A stretch of DNA of 64,000 nt from Rotaria socialis (Eukaryota; Rotifera; Eurotatoria; Philodinida; Philodinidae), in the NCBI GenBank assembly GCA_905331475.1, contig CAJNYU010004696.1, forward strand, positions 1 through 64,000. The letters are read 5' to 3'. The first letter of the stretch is position 1; each line of letters opens with the position of its first letter. The notes beneath the pieces were generated by a model. It had not been told where the DNA came from. It ran no database searches and saw only the letters and a program-made list of their open reading frames with translations. Shown in pieces: positions 37,801 through 49,870 of this stretch. The position numbers and the translations under genes were made by a program.

Positions 37801-40800
37801 TTCAACTGAAAAAATCATTCTCTGATAATTCAACCGATGAACGAACACGTTACAATCAAATCGACAACTTCTGTACCATACTTCAACAACTGGTAATACT
37901 AAATGATGATCAATTGAAAACAGTTCAATCCAGTATAAGATCGGCGTGGTCTCTTCTTTGTGTAGTAAGCAAAAATGATACACGACTATCGGATGTGATC
38001 GACAGAGCTCTTCATCTATTATATGCACTTGACAACAAAAACGAGTTTGCGTTAGTTCGAGACGCTTATAAACAATTCTGTTCTACACCATCATGGACAG
38101 CAATGCAGCGTTTAACCAATATAATCCATTCTGGTTATGAGATCAATAATCTCATCGAAAAACTAAATACTTCTATAGATGAAGAAGAAATGGCATCAAA
38201 CGCATTTCGAATTTGTCGTTATTTATCGACTAGTAACGAACAAGTGTTATTCGACAAGATAGAAATAAAAACTCAAGAACTATCATCAACCAAACTATCA
38301 AATATCGAACTATTAAAACAAATAGAAGAATCTGCGTCAAACCTCATAAACAATAAAGCTCAACTATTTCTTCAGTCAATTCGAACTTTCGAACTGATAC
38401 TGTCCAAGAATGCTCATGATGATCAATCGCTATTCAAAAGTCTTGCTTCAATGTGGCAGACAGTATTCGATATTACTTGTAGCAATTCGTTGCGAATTTT
38501 TGAAATCATTGAATCTATGTTAACATCGTGTCAAAATCTAATTATTACAAAAGAAATACCGTTGTGTCAAGAACTTTACATGACAAATTTGGCAGCAGCA
38601 CTCTGTATGTTGGCCAGCTACCGACAGGATACTCGTGAGATGTCAACAGCAGTCACTGTTAAATGCACGACTCCATCTATTATGTCAATTATTCGATCAC
38701 ATATTCTTAATCGAAGTTCATTAACTGATGAGATCTTATCCATTGACAAGACTGCATTGGCTACAACACTCAAGGAGAATGCTGTTTCGAAACAGACACC
38801 AACAATGGCCATAGCACGATTATCATCTTATACCGAGGGCACTCTGAAGAAAATGCACGATTCAATTTCAGACTACTTCACTAGTCGGCCTCCAAAGCTA
38901 TTTCATTTTGAAGTATCGGATACAGTTAAAGAAGTTATCAATATTGCATTTATTTATCGGACTCAGATTGCTGAATGGTACGATGCTTTCATGACATTTT
39001 ATGTTCTCATATTTCATTCACCGAGTTCGGCTCTATCAAGTTTAACTGCATATGGTTCTCGTATTGTGGAAAATGGTCTATGCATGCTACGTGATCTTAT
39101 TGTAATCATAGCCATACTCGAACCAACCTTTACTCGTAAAGGCATTCAATTTCTTGTCGACGATTTAGCGCGCCTAGAAAATTGTTTTCGTTCTTTGTCC
39201 CTCGAAAATTATCCTAACTTGAAAATGGTACTTCGTCTACTACATATCGATATAAATCATCCTAGTTTTAACTTTCAACTACCATCACGTACACTCACAA
39301 ACAAAGGAAAAACACTACGAAAGTTAAAATTCGATCTGGATGTGCGTGCAATTACAGCGTCTCTACAAACACTAGAGCAGTTAACAAGTAATTCAATATC
39401 GCTGGTTAACGATGATAACAACTTTATATTATCAAAGTCTGAGCATGATAATGTGATTACCAATGAAATCTATCAGAAAAATAGCAGCAACGAGACAACT
39501 ACAAAAATCACAACTCAATTGATTGACACACCGTCAAGTAGCATCACAAACAATGGTCGAAGTCGTCGAGCACAACGATTAACTAATTACATGTTAAATC
39601 AGCGTACAAGTATGCAAGAGCCTACAGAAATCAGTGGAAACAGTGCTGTCATTGGTGATAATATGGAATCGATTATTGCAAGCTCAATTCCAAGAAGTAA
39701 TCTAGACTTATCACTAAGTTTTATGCGAGAATATTTGAAGCACGATACGAAAGCAATTGATTTTTACAGATCAGCCAATCAAAGCATCACTTCCATTATA
39801 CCCGAGGGTAGACTTGACAATCGATCGGAACTGCAATGGACCAGCAAGCCCGAGCGATGGACATATCAAATGTTAGTTGAGACACCCGTTATCACTCGTA
39901 TTGTTGATTTGATAATTCAAGAATTTCGTGCAAGCTTGGAAAAGATATTTAGCCGAAGCAATCTACATAAACAACATGAAATTCAGTGGTGCATAATGAT
40001 CGACAATTCAGGTTCGATGAGTATTCATCGTCATGCCATTTATGAGAGTCTTGTTGTACTCATGGAATTATTGCGTAGACTCGAGAGTAAATTTGCCGTA
40101 GCACGCTTTGGTGGACGTACAAATCAGAAAATCTTGAAAAATCTGGACGATCTCTTTACAATACAAGATGGCCAGTATGTTCTAGAAGCGCTGACCTTTG
40201 ATGAAGGTACTTATCCAGCAACAGGACTTGCTCGTGTAGCTGATCGAGTCTTTCCTGAAGGTAAAAACAATTCATCTACTGATGTTCATGTTCACCAATT
40301 TATGATTATGATAACCGATGGTTTAACAAACGAACGGGAAGACGCAACATATCTAGGTACAACAAAAAAACATAATATCGATCTTGGCATTTTATTCATT
40401 GAAACAGACAAGGAAGCAACAAGTCAAGTACTTCTTGATTGTTTAACCCAAGTACAAAATGTTGTGATTAAATCGAATAAAATGGCGGAGCTACCACATA
40501 GTATGCCCAAGTTATTATATAAGATGATTGAGAAGTGTCTAAACGAAACGAACCCCAATGGAGAGAAAACGAATTTATTATCAACAATACACATTGTAAT
40601 ACCGAGTTATGATGGAAGCACGGCAATACCCAGTAAAGTAACTGGTGAAAATATAAAATATTCATGTGCAAACCCTTGTTCATACGCAATCAATCATTCA
40701 ACATTTATCATCCCTGAATCAACTCAGGTAAGCTGTTTTCGAGAGTGATTTTCCTTCTAATGCATTGCAATGATTTGTTTCAGATTCATGCTGAATTCAC

Positions 40801-43348
40801 AACATATGTAACACGTAATATCGACTATACAGACTATAGTTCGCATGCTATTGGCAAACTTCGACAGTATTATGAATCACTCAAGATCAGTCCATCTATC
40901 CTCGATGCTGAAAAGACTTGGCTCAATGATGAAAATCGATTTTCAGCTCTAATTGATGTCGTATCAACGGTGTTTGGTGAACTTATTTTTCGTTTTAACA
41001 GATTTACCCGAAGACGAGAAGCATTACGAGGTTCATCACTTTATATGCCTGGTGTGATCAAAGCATTGGCAACTGACTGGAATCATAAAAAAATCTTTGG
41101 TGCTAAACTTGCTGGAGGCAAACGGGATCATACCATATGCCTAATAGTTGATGTTTCAACGTCAATGTTTGGTACACTCAGTTTGGGTACTCTTGATGCT
41201 ATTGTTGTATTGATTGCTGCATTAATCAAGATTGGCATCGATAAATTTTCAATCGTAGTTTTCGGGCGAACTGTTCGATTAATAAAAACTAATGAACAAG
41301 GATGGAATGCTATGACGATCTATACGCTCATGCAGGAATTGTGTTTTGACCGAGATGATGAAACAAGAGATGCTGATGCACTTGAGGTCGGTGTTGATCT
41401 ACTTCAACAATGTTCGACGCGAGGTGAAAAGAAAATTTTTATTCTCACTGATGGCTACAGTAGTTGTCGAAATAAATTGATTATGGTACAAGAACGCGCC
41501 GTACAGAATGGCATCGATATCATTGCTATGGCTATTGGGATCGATAAAACAAATCTCGAAAAGTTTTACAAGCGATATCTTCAATGTGCCACTGTATATG
41601 GATTGCCGAAAGCTTTGCGAGCTCTCTTCGAACACGAAACTGAAGTCAATTCCATAGAAAGGTTAACAGACACACCTGAAGAACAAAATATGACAAATCG
41701 AAATGTATTGGAAGGTCTTTTTGACAATATTAGATCAGATAAAATCTTTTCATGCATAGCTGAGGAGTTGACTGGCGAGCGGCGTATGAAGTTGATCAAT
41801 GACGTTTCATCGTCAACGGATATTATTTTGGATATTTGCTTCTGTATCGATTGTACAGGCAGCATGTCACCATGGCTCTCTGCTATGAAACTGCAGATGC
41901 AACAAATTATATCGGGTATCAAAGATACGATTAGGAAAAAGCATGGATCACTCAACTTTCAATTGCGTCTTGCTATCGTTGGTTACCGAGACGTTCATGA
42001 TCATTGGGATGACGAACAATTCTGTGTCTATGAATTTACTAATCAAGTCGATGATCAAGTCGATCAAGTCAATCCAGTCGATCAATTCCTGAACAAATTA
42101 ACTGCAACCGGTGGTGATGATCTTCCTGAAGACGTGCTCGGTGCGTTGCATCGATGTTCGAGATTGAACTGGTGGAAACCAAAAAGTGCTCGTTGTATCG
42201 TTCTTATCACAGACGCTCCAGGTCACGGAGAACTGAATGAAAAACTTCGCGATAATTATCCTAAGGTATAGAAACAAAACATAATGATTTGTTTTTTAAT
42301 TCAGTAGCTGACAGATACGTCAAGCAATATTAGATATCCTAGAATCAAAAGTCGTCTTTTTGAATTGCGACACATAAAAAAATAAAATTAGATCGTAAAA
42401 GTAAACAAGAATAAGCTCTTAATATACAAACATCTGTTTGCATCAGAAAAGAAATTTCCCGTTTCAGATATCCACGTATCGATAATGTTTTATTTATAGA
42501 AAATTCTACTTTTCTAGGGAGTGAAATCACGTACATTGGAGCAAATCTGTGATCGTCTCCTCAAAAAGAACTGTGAAATCGATCTGCTACTATGTTGTAT
42601 CAAAAACGCAGAAACGCAAACGATGCAAAAAGCATTTACTGATTACTACAAAAGAAAAGATTCAGATAAATCTTTTACTGTCTTTCATCCATTCCAAGAA
42701 GATGAGCAAGTCCTGCAGCCATTTCATTTTCTTTTTGTACTTGATGGATCCAATTCAATGAATGATCATTGGAAAGCTTTAGAACGAGCTTATGTTGCCT
42801 TTTTAGAAAGTCGTAAAAACCATCAAGGTGATGATGATATGTTTAGTGTCGTGCAATTTAGCGATGAAGCCCAGATTGTCTTTGAGCGAAAACCTCTTAC
42901 CACAGCTCCTCGTAGTATTAAGCAATTACATGGTGGCACAAATTATTACAATGCTTTAAAGGCAGCAGAGGAAGTGATTCAACGCGATTCAACAAGGTTA
43001 TCGGTGGTGATGATTTTCATGTCCGATGGACAAGATCAATCACAGGAACGTCCAGCATCGCTTATTACTGATCTAAAACAAAAGTACAACCAAAGGCACA
43101 ATTTTAAATGTCATACTGTTGCTTTCGGCGAAGAACTATCTACGAATCCGGAAGATATCAAATTATTGAATGATATGGCTTTATGTGGACGTGGAAAAAT
43201 GTACGAAACCTCAAAAGATGATGATCTTAGAACTATATTTTGTGATATTGCAGCAGAAAACAGTAATATGACAGCTGAACTTGTTGATCGTTTCGCCGAT
43301 ACTATTACTAAGCAAATTACAAAAAAAATCATGCTTGACTTTCTCTAA
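16861..43348 (+). CDS. Giant midasin/dynein-like six-AAA protein with ASH repeats and four VWA domains, 8,674 aa
   Basis: Five exons: 16861-17073, 17163-17308, 17375-40727, 40784-42265, 42518-43348; all junctions are GT/AG and in frame. Order: helical N-terminus (1-830); AAA1 (Walker A GNTGVGKS at 843, DELN), AAA2 (GPEGCGKS at 1310, Walker B changed to DNFN), AAA3 (GPAAVGKT at 1617, DEFN), AAA4 (shortened P-loop GPTSCKT near 1933, acidic insert with an Asp run near 2110, then LEDLD), AAA5 (GPPGTGKT at 2607, DELN), AAA6 (GDICTRKT at 2968, DNVN). A long helical linker follows with coiled coils near 3730-3850 and 4770-4870. Several ASH/MSP-like beta domains lie at about 5947-6520. VWA domains begin near 7656 (DNSGSM), 8020 (DVSTSM), 8251 (DCTGSM) and 8467 (DGSNSM). 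DELNLA-type Walker B and the first VWA resemble midasin, but human midasin is about 5,600 aa and lacks ASH repeats and extra VWAs. Role inferred: ATP-driven remodeller; substrate unknown. Confidence 0.88.
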
Positions 43349-43415
43349 ATTTATTTGTGTTTTGGCTACTCTTTGAAATAGTTCAGTTTATAAGATATTA
43401 TCTATTTTATTTCAG

Positions 43416-43421
43416 AATAAA
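43416..43421 (+). terminator. Polyadenylation signal of the giant gene
   Basis: AATAAA lies 68 bp after the stop codon, in an AT-rich 3' flank. It marks the end of the three-gene unit. Confidence 0.55.
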
Positions 43422-44038
43422 TTTTAATTACTATAGTAGTGTGAAATATACTAAAGTGAGAATATATCTGTATCAAAATTCTCTCCTTTTAAAAGCTACA
43501 GATAAATAAGCAAAATGTCTTATTCTTTGTTTAATATCGATGATCTACTGTCTTCATGAGATCACAGGAGATTTTTAAATGAAATACACAATAAAAGAAG
43601 AAATAATAAATGACTTCTTTATGATTTGCAAGTTCAATTTTCTAATGTAAGTATTATTTATGAAAATCATTATAAATATAGTTGAATTTGCTCATATTGC
43701 GGTCTTTATTGCAGAAATTTGAAATCAATGAGCTTCTTCAATATCTATTTCTTGATCAATATTTCTTTCTGACCATATAAGGAAATTATTTAGCTTCAGA
43801 GTCAATCAATAATTACAAAAAAAAATGAATCTAACTTTTACTGAAAAAATGGTAGCCATTTCGTTAAATGTTATATTCCAATCTCGAAGTCATTCAGAAA
43901 TTTTCAACCGTATTTTGTTTCTGTGTGTGACAAATGACTCAATACCTAGGATATTCTGGGGTCAGCTTGAAGTATTGTCTCGAAGGATTCTTCATGTTGG
44001 ATAATCCAACAGGAAAATTTCTAAATCATTATCTATTT

Positions 44039-44178
44039 ATGGATGTGGGTGCTGTTGGAGTGTGAGTAATAACATAACCCATGCCCACACCCTCAGGTAG
44101 AATCGCAAAAACTATCTTGAGGGTGTGGGTGGGTGTGATAATGAAAGATTTACACTCACACCCACGCCCACACCCAAG
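44039..44178. repeat. G-rich foldback repeat with TGTGGG words
   Basis: Two imperfect arms of about 55-60 bp pair around a 22-nt centre. The best block is CCCACACCCTCA (44084-44095) against TGAGGGTGTGGG (44118-44129). Both arms are built of TGTGGGTG and its complement, giving a strong strand bias in AT-rich surroundings. No coding. Confidence 0.75.
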
Positions 44179-46136
44179 AAAATATAAACGAATTAAAATG
44201 GCCACTGGCAAATATATTTGTTCCGAAGTAATTAAAGGTCTCAATTAGTTGAACCTGTTTCTGCATACTATCGTCCTAATATTAAAATTATTTTTTCATT
44301 AAAATAAATTATGAAAGCTGTGGGTTATTAAACATACATAAGTGATTATAATATCCATTGCACCGTTTGACTTTCAAAAAGAGTGTTCCTTGTTTCTTAG
44401 TTTCTGTTTGATCAACTTGGACAAGGTTTTCGTCAAATTTTCTATCAATCATTCTCTATATCCACTACTAAAACCAGTCTTCTACAGACAGTTATTTACC
44501 TACAACATTCAAAATAATTTTTTCTGTGTGCCGGATTTCATGTATTTTTATGTTAACTCCTCGCATGCTTCTCTTTCTTTAATTTTTTCCAGGTATAAAT
44601 GGAAAACGTAAAGAATGTTTTGCTATATTTCTTATACGATTTGAAACGATCTATTTATCCATAATTTTATTTTTTATTCGAATTGTTTTTGTTTCATTTA
44701 AATAAAATTCCTTTCAGCTGTTCCAGGAGGCGTCAAAATAAACATCACGCCTCCTACTAAATCTTCTGTGAAACCAATAAGCTTTTAAGAAAAAGTTTTT
44801 ATGCTAGATATTCATCAGATTAGGCAGTATTCATCGCTGAAAATCGCAACCTATTAGCTTTTGTCGCTTTCGAATAATGTACATTTTGATGGTATTCATT
44901 GACACACGAGTATGACCGATACTTTATCCTACCACTTTTGTCTATCTCTTGGCTAAGTTACAAAATATCGCGAATTTGTTTTCGCTACAAATACAACATC
45001 GAAGATACATTTTATGATGTAAGTGCCAACATCTTAGATTACTTATAACAAGAGAAATTTAAAAAGTAGAGATAGACTCATCTTTTAGTTCCCATCAATC
45101 CCCTCTCCAACTAGAAAATCTGAAACAAATTTGAGCACTTATCAGCTATGTGCTTATGCCGAATAAATCACTTGAAACTTGATGTTTCGTACTGTATTGG
45201 AGATTGCATTAGTTTCGCGCTAAAGTTTTCCGGTCTGTGAATTAGGCAAGCGAAAAAAGTGGTACTATGCAAAGCCACTTTTTCTTATACTTTTAGGTAT
45301 TTATCCATTGATAATACTTAGTTGTATAACAAGGTTTTGCGGCTCCAGCCTAGGCCTTATCAACCAAGTAAATTGAAAATAAAATGTATTGAATAGGTCT
45401 CTTTAGCAACGGTGGGAATGAGGTGGGGTGGGGGTGAATAAGGAGCGGGAAAGAAGCAAGTATTATGAAATTGGTTCCCATAGTAACGAGAAAAAGAACC
45501 AAAAATAGTAATAGTGCCTATATTATTCTGGAAGTGTATAGAGTTCAACTATTTGAAATATGGGAGGAGAGAGGGAGATGAGTGCTAATGTAGCAAAAGC
45601 ATTTCATTTCGGTGTCAATCGGTAAAGTGCTAAAATGATTGGTCTAGCTAATGCAGAATAAGGAGACATGACAAAGTATAGGCTTATCCATTTAAGTGCA
45701 GGCTAAACTCAACAGCATACGCTAAAAAGCATGAAGAGAAAAGAATTTCAATTAGGAGATTTAATGAAAGATTAAATCGATGTACATAAAAGGTGTAATA
45801 TGGTAGTTAAACCAACAAAACGATGATTGAATTGATATTTATCGTTTCTTAGGCCATCTGCCGTGTATAGTATGATTAGGAGAAAACATTAGACATTCAA
45901 AATGTATACGACAATATATATGTAAATTTGTTTAATACAAGAATGCTGAATAAATCACATCAGTCGGTAGAAAAGTAAATATCAATGCGAACATATTTTA
46001 AATAAGAAAATTTTGAAAACGCGCATATCAATTATAAAAATTATTTTAATTGTGAGTTTATATATTGGATATTTGTTCAAAATAAATTACCTTAGCCTCT
46101 CTAGCAATATACCATAAAGCTATTACGTCACAAGAC

Positions 46137-46205
46137 ATGAGTTCCACATTTTAGCTCCCGGAAGGAACTTCACTGACAAGTTGCTTCAATCATTCTTTTT
46201 CAAAA
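46137..46205. repeat. Diverged copy of the 3833-4904 element end
   Basis: GAGTTCCACATTTTAGC followed by CACTGACAAG, then TTCAATCATTCTTTTTC, parallels the right end of the element at 4887-4955 in order and spacing. Only this one end is recognisable here, so it may be a solo fragment. Confidence 0.5.
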
Positions 46206-46592
46206 AAAATTTTTACCATAAGTAGTAGAATCCCTCGCATATATGAGAGTAAAAATGATTAAATGGTGTTTTTTTTCATTTAAACTAGCTTTTCGAAAGG
46301 ACAAATTGAATAGAGTGCATCAAATGAACACTGCCAACAAAGAAGACTAGTCATTACCGACACCATGTACACTCTGTTTGCTGCATACTTATTTCTTTTT
46401 CTTCAGTTGTTAATAAACTAACAGCTAATTGTTTGTATGATTAATCAACGTTTCAGTGTGAACTGTTTTATAGCTATTAATGTATATTTTAAAACGTTTG
46501 AATAAACTCTTCGGTGCATTCAGTTATAATGGCTAAGATTTGCACTTGTTTATTAATGTATGGGTATGAGTAAAGTTTCCACATCCAATATC

Positions 46593-46610
46593 CACACACA
46601 CACACACACA
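46593..46610. repeat. (CA)9 microsatellite
   Basis: Nine perfect CA units in intergenic DNA. Confidence 0.95.
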
Positions 46611-47514
46611 TTCTCAATATTCATTAAGCAACTCATTTTGCTTATGTATTCTTAACAATTGTAGTGTAGATGTATTTTTATGCAATGATGGAAGATGATT
46701 ACAATGAACCGTCGAATCGACGTAAACTACTCAGCTTTAACTAAACCTTTCGCTTTAATCTAGAAATCTAAACAACAAAAAAAGAACTGGTGGTAATGAT
46801 TTAAAACAAGGTAATTTCAAGATAATAAATTGGACATGTTTGATTAAGAACCTTGGTACTCTGTGGATAGTCTCATAAAGAGATAATCTATATATGGTTT
46901 TTGATAAAAAAATTATTTTTATTTTTCTTCTTCTGCAAAAAAGATAAATGCCATTTTTAGCTCAAAAACAAGATTAAATAATTAACGATTTCGGTACTTT
47001 CCATGTTACGCACAGATGTAAAATATTTTACAGAATAAAAAGTATTTTCACTATAAAAAGTTTTCTATCATACCAAAATTAATAAATTCAACTACAAAAA
47101 TCACCAATGTTTAAATAGATAATCGCACGGGATAATTGAGTTAGAAGAATATATTCATTCTATTGGATAGCATCTTTAGTAGTAGTTATAGCTCTTGTTT
47201 TCTATTTAAAAGATTAAAATAATCTATATTCTGATGTAATATGATTACTATTTCTTAAATAACGATTTCGATTGATCTTTTAATGCCGATAATATTTCAT
47301 TTGAAAGAGAAAATTAAGAATGAAATAAATGCAGAGTTCAACTAGCAATTCAATATAAATTTAACAGAAAGAAATGAAAATAGAGTCTATTGCAAAATCG
47401 ACTAAATTATCATTTTAAATCGTTAATATGTGCTTTTTAAAACATATTTAATCGAAATTTTTCTCCCTTATGAAAAGTTTTATAAGATTGAAAATACTTT
47501 TACAAGTTTTTATT

Positions 47515-47600
47515 GGGTGGATCGTTCTGAGTGTGGGTGTGAGGGACGCCTTGACGCTGTGTATGGAGAGAAAACCCATATCCGCACATCCTCAGCCGAA
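47515..47600. repeat. Diverged relative of the TGTGGG foldback
   Basis: GAGTGTGGGTGTGAGGG is followed about 40 bp later by CCCATATCCGCACATCCTCAG, a mutated complement of the arm seen at 44081-44096. It appears to be an older copy of the same repeat family. Confidence 0.45.
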
Positions 47601-48528
47601 TGAAGTTCAAGAAAAAGGAACAATTTTGAAAATACTAACAGTATAATTCTTTACGCGCCGCTCTTTGTGCATACTTTTTAATGTTAATACAATATGATAA
47701 GTCAGAATCAGAATTCGTCCTGTGTAGTTTGACTCCTTTCACTCTAGTATATATGTAATGTTATCCAATTACTGAGTGAAGAGTTGATCATTTTACTGCT
47801 GGCAACAGCTGGAACCATCAAATACATTTTCAGTTTCCATTATGCCACGAACTCGAATAAATCTTCTGTTTAAGGAGACATGAAAAGAAAAAAAGAAGTT
47901 CTCATTACATTGTAGCACTATCAAATATACCGTTCATATCTGTTTTGCTTTCAGTCAATTATTCCTAATTTCATTTTATCAAACAGGCCAGTGATAATTA
48001 TTTTTAAATGATCCGTTAAAAAGAAACAATAAAAAATGCGCTTTCTGTTAAAACTTAGTAAAGATTTACATTAGAAAAATCTTGCTTGAAATATGAAACG
48101 ACAATAGGATTGACTGTAAAGTACAGTATATAAAAAAATGGTGTCGCTAGTTATCGATTTATAAACTGAAGCTTGCAATGCAGAGAAGTAATTTTCTTTT
48201 AACTAAAATAATTAATTTTCTACAAAATATCCTGTTTAACACATTTGATATAGAACCAAGTGAATATTCGAAATGAATAAAATTACTAATTAATGGTAGA
48301 ACTTCTAAACAAATTATGCTATAATTTCGCGCAGAGCAAAAAATTCAAATTTTCAAATGCTTCAATTTTTATTTCAAGTTAAACGAAATTAACAATGCCT
48401 AATCATAGGATGAAACATATTTATTTATGATATAATATAATATTTTGTTATGAAGAAAATCAATAAAAGAAAACTGTTTCAGTACAAGGAATTTTGAAAA
48501 AAATATATAAAATAATTCATTTTCATGT

Positions 48529-48999
<471 letters not shown>

Positions 49000-49128
49000 C
49001 TAGAGAATAACAAAGAGTTGCTTCCTATTTTTCGTATGATCAAAGAAAGACCCACTTGTTGGTTAACTGTTGATAATGACTTGTAAAATCAGAAATTGAG
49101 TGTGAATGAAAGGAGTCTGTGCGTCTTC

Positions 49129-49406
49129 TTTATACCCAGTGTCTCTTCAAATTTGGTTTTTTTAAATTTATTCGCTCATTGAGAAATTTCTTTCTCTTTG
49201 GCAGCTATGATTCACGAACACAGCAGCATTGCTTGGCACGTGAGTGAAGAAAAGAACAAAATTCAATGACCTTTGTAGTGTTTTCATATCAACGAGAAAT
49301 ATAAAACAACGTTGACAATGTTGAAAAAGAAATTTCCAACTTTGAAATACATTTCATTATGTTTATAAACAGAACAATTGAATTTTTATCTTAAGTTGGA
49401 AATTTC
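49129..49406 (-). promoter_or_regulatory. Promoter of the ubiquitin-like gene: TATA box and three GAAATTTC elements
   Basis: On the minus strand GGGTATAAAG (complement of 49128-49137) is a TATA box about 140 bp before the ATG. Further upstream the palindrome GAAATTTC occurs three times (49183-49190, 49329-49336, 49399-49406). GAAnnTTC is the core of heat-shock elements, and stress-inducible polyubiquitin promoters are known to use them. The last two copies also form a 13-bp inverted repeat (AAATTTCCAACTT at 49330-49342 against AAGTTGGAAATTT at 49393-49405). GGAAATTTCC is also close to Rel/NF-kB sites. Which factor binds is not shown. Confidence 0.5.
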
Positions 49407-49775
49407 CTACTTGGAAGTGTGATGAGCAGATTTTTTCTTCAAGATTGCGGTAATACAAATGATAGTGAGATTTTAAAAATATCACTGAGGCTGATTATCA
49501 AACGAGAAATGTCAGGAAGAAAGATGCGATTCTTGATCTAAATACATAGTCTTACCTACTTTGATCTTCCACTGTTTGATATACATACGTTTTATTGAGG
49601 CAATATAATCCAACAGGTAGCACAATAAAGATAAAAGCATAGATGAATGCTGACGTCTCCTATGTAGGAAATGCAATTAAAATCAGTATTAATTATTACA
49701 AAATGTCTCTGTTGACAGCTTGTCCCTCATAACTATCAGACAAAAAGCCAAAAGATAATTTGAAAAATACAAGTT

Positions 49776-49781
49776 TTTATT
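49776..49781 (-). terminator. Polyadenylation signal of the DDX60-like gene
   Basis: AATAAA on the minus strand, about 90 bp after the stop codon at 49871. Confidence 0.5.
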
Positions 49782-49870
49782 TCATTTTATCTTATTTAAA
49801 AAAAATAAAAACAAAGTCTTTCTATATTTTCATTTCATAATACGAAATGAAATGTTCGTGATGAATTTGT

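Larger units (their letters stand above)
43422..48528. other. 5.1 kb intergenic region, no gene seen
   Basis: AT-rich DNA without a convincing frame. The longest frame, 89 codons at 44342-44611, has no domain. It contains the repeats listed separately (44039-44178, 46137-46205, 46593-46610, 47515-47600). A small hairpin AGGAGGCGT/ACGCCTCCT lies at 44725-44755, and a G-rich patch at 45409-45450. It separates the plus-strand cluster from the minus-strand genes. Confidence 0.5.

Noticed and set aside
40745-43348. Separate VWA genes after the giant frame
   Set aside because: Clean GT/AG introns of 56 and 252 bp join them in frame to the giant gene, and the third VWA spans the last junction.
44342-44611. 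89-codon plus-strand frame
   Set aside because: No domain, composition of random AT-rich DNA, no splice or promoter support.
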